A stretch of 64,000 bases of DNA. Source: Sequoia sempervirens (taxonomy: Eukaryota; Streptophyta; Pinopsida; Cupressales; Cupressaceae). The translations under genes and the position numbers were made by a program. Below the pieces are notes generated by a model. It searched no databases. It saw nothing but the letters and a program-made list of their open reading frames with translations, and was not told the origin of the DNA. Location: positions 11,636,754 through 11,700,753 of the forward strand of contig VDFB02000001.1 of assembly GCA_007258455.2 (NCBI GenBank). The letters are read 5' to 3'. Positions 59,228 through 64,000 of the stretch are shown one piece after another (position 1 is the first letter of the stretch; each line of letters starts with the position of its first letter).

Positions 59228-59846
59228 TGTCAATACGGTCCTCAAGACAACAAAGGCCAACCTCCACCAGAGAAGAAACCACATAAGACGTTTATACAAA
59301 TGTGAGGTTGTCAATAACACTTCATGGTGAAGGTTATGAATGGAAAACCTGATGTTGCCTATATTATCTACAAAGAAATGTTCCACGTTGATAAAAACGG
59401 TCAATTTTTCCATGGCATTCACGACACAAGTGGAGAGAAGCATTCTATGTTTGTTGCTAATCTATCCGCAGAGTGCAAAAGCTATATTGAAAGCCTTTTT
59501 TCTCATGGACGTTAGTGTCAATGCAATAATGGATAGACACATTAGCGATCATGTGTTATGTGGCATGATGTCCAAGAGAGATCAATTCCTTACAAGAAAT
59601 GATGTAATGAATGCCTAGCGAATGGTGTGTTCTACTCACGCACAAAAACAAAAATTCGATTCGACAAGTATGCTAATGTGGAGTGGACAGGACTTTGACA
59701 ACTTCTTCTACTTTCAATAGCCCGATGGGAACAATACACCTTTTGTTATTGGGGTTTAGACTCCATGGATGTTAGATAGGTTGGTTAGCTACTCACACAA
59801 TTCAACCATCTTGATGGATTCCACGTTTGCAACTAACAAATATGGG

Positions 59847-59945
59847 GTGAGGCCTTACAAACATTGACAAATAGTTGTTCATGTTTTCAATGATCTTGCT
59901 AGCTGTAAACTTCACAATGCTCACACTGAGTTGCTTTGTCTACAG
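59847..59945 (+). other. putative intron 2 of the transposase
   Basis: GTGAGG...CTACAG, 99 bases, phase 0, between TNKYG and YPLYTILVF. Removing it restores the spacing usual for the family. Confidence 0.75.
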
Positions 59946-60145
59946 TATCCATTGTATACTATCCTTGTTTTCCACGAGCAACAAAGTGGTGTGTCGGTTG
60001 CATGGGTAGTCTCCTCATGAAACAATATTGAGGACATCTCTGTGTGGCTACACATATTGCACGACCGTGGAAGAAGAGTCACGCCTGACTAGAGAATCAA
60101 TGCATTTTTGACCAATGATGCGACTTCAAAAATCCAAGGCATACA

Positions 60146-60255
60146 GTATGTGCATCCCTTTCTTCATTTGTGTACCCTTCTCATTTGCTATTCATTTTCA
60201 ATGCCACTTTCTCATGCAATCGAGTGTTAACAATATCGTTTGTATTGTCTATTAG
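60146..60255 (+). other. putative intron 3 of the transposase
   Basis: GTATGT...CTATTAG, 110 bases, phase 2. Its removal joins SKIQGIQ to VFFQCHVLLCLWHVKRAW in frame. Confidence 0.8.
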
Positions 60256-60509
60256 GGTTTTCTTTCAATGTCATGTGCTTCTATGCCTCTGGCATGTCAA
60301 AAGGGCTTGGCTAAAGAATGTATATAAGTATGCAGCCAAGGAAAAGGAAATGGACATCTTCCACAGTCTTGGTGTGATCATGATGGCAATCGGTGACACC
60401 AAAGATTGTGTCACTCAGCAATTGACCTCTTTCTTTTAGGAGTTCAATGATCAGCCCTGATTCTTAGAGTACTTCAACAAGACCTGGTGTGAAGGAGAAG
60501 GTCGAATCG

Positions 60510-60614
60510 GTTAGTTGACAATTTTTGTCACCTCGCAGGATTCACACCATTCAAATTCTTTGATGTCACCTCTAATATCTTGTGGTTTACTTGACTATTG
60601 GATTTTTTTCCCAG
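60510..60614 (+). other. putative intron 4 of the transposase
   Basis: GTTAGT...TTTCCCAG, 105 bases, phase 1, with a strong pyrimidine tract. It joins EGRI to AMWAKNCRLFPHANQDT in frame. Confidence 0.8.
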
Positions 60615-61095
60615 CCATGTGGGCGAAAAATTGTAGACTATTCCCACATGCCAACCAGGATACGAATGCAACCATTGAGTCATACCATTGTGCACTCAAA
60701 ACTCGGTACTTGGGTGATCATTCAAAAAAATGCAATAGGAGAATATACTATTTGTATTACACACTTGTGTATAAAATGGAACCATTCTATAGGCAAAAGA
60801 AAAAGTTGCAGCATTATGGTTTTTTGAGGAACCAAAAGTGTTTAAATATGTGATCTAGTGTGGAGCGGGTGAAGGCAATTCTAGACGATGACTGTATTCC
60901 CGATGAAACAGATCCTGGACAGTACTGGGTGAAAAGTCAAAGTAGGTCAATGCACTACATTTTTTCAAAATTTGGGGAGCACCTTTTTGTTTGTGACTTC
61001 CCTTGGAGTTTGCAGGGGAACACTTGCAAACATGTCCTCAAGGTTGCTGACTTGATTAAAAGATCATCTGCCATTGAAGGGGTGGTCCACGATAA

Positions 61096-61190
61096 GTGAA
61101 TTTCAATTTGAATTGCATTACTTTATGGGATTCATTTGTGTTTTGCATTTTCTACTACCTAATACAAATTTTTTCTGTGTCATCATTTAG
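61096..61190 (+). other. putative intron 5 of the transposase
   Basis: GTGAAT...TCATTTAG, 95 bases. The following exon has a GGQPIHAGIDLNETLS-type reading with stops and ends in a Leu- and Gln-rich segment (SLWNDTNKLLNKVMRTLPQS). Confidence 0.55.
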
Positions 61191-61595
61191 ATGGGGGTGG
61201 TCAACCAATTCATGCAGGGATAGATTTGAACGAGACATTGTCATAGGGGGTCGTAGAAGAAAACAATCCTAATGTTCTGACCCCTACGTAAGCTCCTTCT
61301 ATGACTCATGTATATGATGAACATGTGGTGACAATGTCTCTTTGGAATGACACAAACAAACTCTTGAACAAAGTGATGCGTACACTGCCACAATCTCTAC
61401 AACAGGTGCAATCATACACAGAATGTGTGGACAAGTTTCTAGAGGACCTACGGCAATCAAATGCATTTTCATTTGAATTCATTCTGGATCCTTATCAAGC
61501 TACAACTACGACCATTCGCATGTGTCCATGGTTTAGTGCAAGTAGGGTTTGTCATCGACGTCCAACCTGGTGTATGAAGCATTCCGCACAATAGT

Positions 61596-63320
61596 TAGAT
61601 CATCGAACCCCTCTGGATGACTTCTTTCTATTGTCCACAAACAATAGTTTTAATCTGGATGTCAATATGCAATGTGAGACTTCAGGCACAACTGCTATGG
61701 ATGTGGCAAAGGATACAACATCTAATATGGGTGACTATGAGAAAACCCATTTCAATTTATATATTGTAATAGGAAATGCTATTGCAAATATCTTTTTTCC
61801 AATATGTGCTTGTACCACGTCATAAACTTTCTGATTTCTTTTTTGGCTTTTTTTGTTCACTTCAGCATTCCAATATGGGGAAAGGTGTCCTCACCGACGA
61901 TTGTCTTTCACAAGTGTAAACTGAATGGAAGGTATGGTTTGAATTTAATAACTTTGCTCACATAAGTCTAATTTTTGGTATGACGTTATGCAATACCATG
62001 CTTCCTTATACAAATTTGGCTATGGTGACAGGTTGATGTTGGCCAACATGCCTTCACTCTGCTGCTTCTTCAAGTCTTACTAAGGATTGCACAAGCATAG
62101 TTCAATTAACCTTTATCTATAGATAAGCATATTTGTTTTGTTTACTTAGTTCAATGGGTGGGCAATCCATTCGAGGTATTTAGAAGAGGTTGAATTAAAT
62201 TTAGAAGTGTAAAGACAAGGGGTTTTGAGAGTCTTGTGAGATTTTAGATTTCCATCCCACCGATGTAGGTTTAGAGGAACAGTGGGATGGATTGTAATGG
62301 GTGTGATTTAAGAAGTGTATCTATTGAATCATGCACGGGAAGTGAACCATTCAATGTTTGCTTGTTGATCTTTAGAAAATACAAAAGTTTTGCAATGAAA
62401 AAGGATGCGTACAAGTTGGTTATTAAGGAAAGTGCATTCAATGGGGCTGAAAATTTGTTCCTAAAGCATGGCCAGACATTTCTAAACATGTTTCATACAG
62501 TGGCAGAGCATGGGAAGGTTTGGAATATAGTATTCTATTAAACCTTCATTTTTTAGAGCTTTTTTAGTTAAGCCTCTTCAAACACTCTTCAAACATGACT
62601 AATTAAGCCTGCAAAAGCTTAATCTCACTTTAAACTTTGTTGCCCCCAAGTTTGATAGACATTCACTTACTAAACACACCATATTTCACCTAAAGGTTTC
62701 CTTATGAAAGATGTGTGATGCAATGGATGTAATCAGCAATGTGATCTTTGTGGCTCAGGGAATGATTATGATAGGTTAGGTTTTGTTCCTAGGATGATGG
62801 TTTTCTGAAGGGAGAAAGGAATTAGGCAGTTTGAGTTGTTGTCCCTGTAGATTGTGACTAGAAAAGAGCATGACAAGTGAGGTTTAAGGTTAGGGTTTCA
62901 TCAAAAAGGTGAGGGTAGTGATATCCCTTGTTCTTTTAAGCATGTACAAGCCTCAATAAAGGTGTTTGAGTTGGTTTAAAGGTTTCATAAAGAGTGGAAT
63001 ATAGTTATCCAAGTTACCCTCATGTCAATGGCTTGAAACAAGGGTTTCATGAATAGGAATTTGGGAAAGACAGTCTCTGCAAACCAAGGGTGGATTTGGT
63101 GGTTTTGAGGGATGGTTGTATGATTAGAGCAATGTGTCTTTGTAAATTTGGCACAATTGGCCTTGTGGACAACATTATTTCTTGTTTTTGTGCAGGTTGT
63201 TCCAAAAGAGTCGTATGTGGGTTTCAAGTATGTTAAGGGGGACTGAAATGGGTCTCTAGAATGATGATTATTTCCAGGGGTTGTTAAGAGTTTGAGATAG
63301 TTAAGTTGACAAATTTGAGT
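61596..63320. other. transposase 3' region and unassigned sequence
   Basis: A further 60-codon stretch (61631-61825) may be the C-terminal end of the transposase. An 84-codon ORF at 62287-62541, rich in Cys at its start, has no recognised domain. The rest shows no gene or repeat. Confidence 0.4.
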
Positions 63321-63321
63321 G

Positions 63322-64000
63322 TTTTGTTGAAGGTAAGGGTTGTCATAAAACAAGAAGGTAAACTTCAAAACATTGTTATGTTACAGTCTGCTTAAAAAAA
63401 GTGAGTCACAACCCAGTGTGTTTTCCATCATGCAACTATTATGTGCATTTTGTGTTCGAAACATATGAACACATATTGAAATAGAATGTTTGGTGAAAGT
63501 AGGGGTTGCCACAAAACAAGAAGTTGAACTTGAAAACATTGTTTTCTTACAGTCTGCAGAAAATAAAAATGTGAGTCACAACCCACTATGTTTTCCATCC
63601 TAAAACTGTGATGTGCATTTTGTGTTTGTAACATATGAAAAGATATTGAAATGGATTGTTTTCCTGAAAGTAAGGGTTTTCATAAAACAAGAAGGTGAAC
63701 TTCAAAACATTGTTCTGTTATAGTATGCATAAAATTAGAAGTGAGTCACACCCTAGCAGTGTGTTTTCCACCATAAAACTCTTATGTGCATTTTCTGTTC
63801 GAAACATATGAATAGATATTTTAATGGAATTTTTGGTGAAAGTAAGGGTTGCCATAAAAAAAGAAGGTGAACTTGAAAACATTGTTTTTTACGGTCTGCA
63901 TAAAATAGTGAGTCATAACCCACTGTATTTTCCATCATGCAACTGTTATGTGCATTTTTTGTTGGAAACCTATGAACAGATAGTCAAATGGAATGTTTGT
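63322..64000 (-). repeat. 170-bp satellite, inverted relative of the 208-bp repeat
   Basis: Four monomers of 167-170 bp run off the window end. GTGAGTCACAACCCA-type words recur at about 63401, 63571, 63741 and 63908. Compared with the reverse complement of the 208-bp unit, three blocks occur in the same order: ACCCA...TGTGTTTTCCAT...CAANTATTNTGTGCA, then AATGGAATGT-TG, then GAAAACATT...CTGTT. The unit is thus a diverged copy of the left array in opposite orientation. Confidence 0.8.

Larger units (their letters stand above)
58841..61595 (+). pseudogene. MULE-type transposase gene, multi-exon, inactivated
   Basis: ATG 58841 (MGRGLKWKKQDEL) opens a frame that stops at TAG 58880-58882 and then continues. 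Exons fit 58841-59137, 59228-59846, 59946-60145, 60256-60509, 60615-61095 and 61191 on, with GT...AG introns of 90-110 bases. Domains in order are a DNA-binding-like N-terminus, then LMDSTFATNKYG (first catalytic Asp) and LHILHDRGR...LTNDATSKI (second Asp). After CHVLLCLWHVKRAWLKN comes HANQDTNATIESYH (likely catalytic Glu), and then a SWIM-like zinc motif, VCDFPWSLQGNTCKH, in which the second Cys is Phe. Stops occur at 58880, 59303, 59315, 60018, 60090, 60437, 60458 and 60851, among others, and one frameshift near 59505. The reading frame agrees across all introns, so it once coded for about 750 residues. Confidence 0.88.

Noticed and set aside
1..64000. tRNA, rRNA or snRNA genes
   Set aside because: Only tRNA-complementary primer sites were found; I saw no full cloverleaf or rRNA segment, though a covariance search was not possible.

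Overview
The window is plant nuclear DNA, most likely from a large, repeat-packed genome of gymnosperm type. The evidence is intron-poor, AT-rich sequence filled with nested and decayed retroelements, plant-type tRNA primer sites, an endogenous caulimovirid, a plant LINE with a DUF4283-type ORF1, and a single convincing host gene, an intronless organelle-targeted mTERF protein. The lineage is inference; no species can be named from the sequence alone. Three runs of exactly 100 N (3936-4035, 23993-24092, 52482-52581) are assembly gaps of unknown true size, so adjacency across them is not proven.

Layout. 1-3935: Ty1-copia element on the minus strand (partial 3' LTR, RNase H, RT, integrase, protease tail), broken by stops and frameshifts. 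4036-7809: mostly unassigned, with an unusual cluster of a CGNNAAGAC-like motif at 5.8-6.8 kb. 7810-17226: plus-strand Ty3-gypsy-like element with LTR, TATA box, primer site, long leader and gag-like low-complexity ORFs but no visible pol, followed by simple tandem repeats. 17227-23992: a minus-strand LTR element with two long LTR copies, a tRNA-iMet primer site and no coding sequence. 24093-29990: an endogenous pararetrovirus in rearranged order (capsid, protease, RT, RNase H, promoter and primer site, small ORF, movement-protein-like gene). 31000-39600: a near full-length LINE on the minus strand, its RT interrupted by a 1.45 kb insertion in the opposite direction. 40084-41220: the mTERF gene, head to head with the LINE.

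45.3-64 kb may be one very large DNA transposon. A decayed Mutator-like (MULE) transposase gene with five short introns (58.8-61.6 kb) is flanked on the left by about 5.4 kb of a 208-bp tandem repeat and on the right by a 170-bp tandem repeat. The right repeat resembles the left one in inverted orientation. A 4.6 kb LTR element with a perfect 5-bp target duplication has jumped into the left array. A 563-bp tandem repeat lies just upstream of the transposase.

The only gene likely to work for the host is the mTERF gene, expected to act in mitochondrial or plastid gene expression. Nearly everything else is mobile-element DNA. Many of the stop codons are changes expected from deamination of methylated cytosine (CGA to TGA, CAG to TAG, TGG to TAG), consistent with long-silenced elements.
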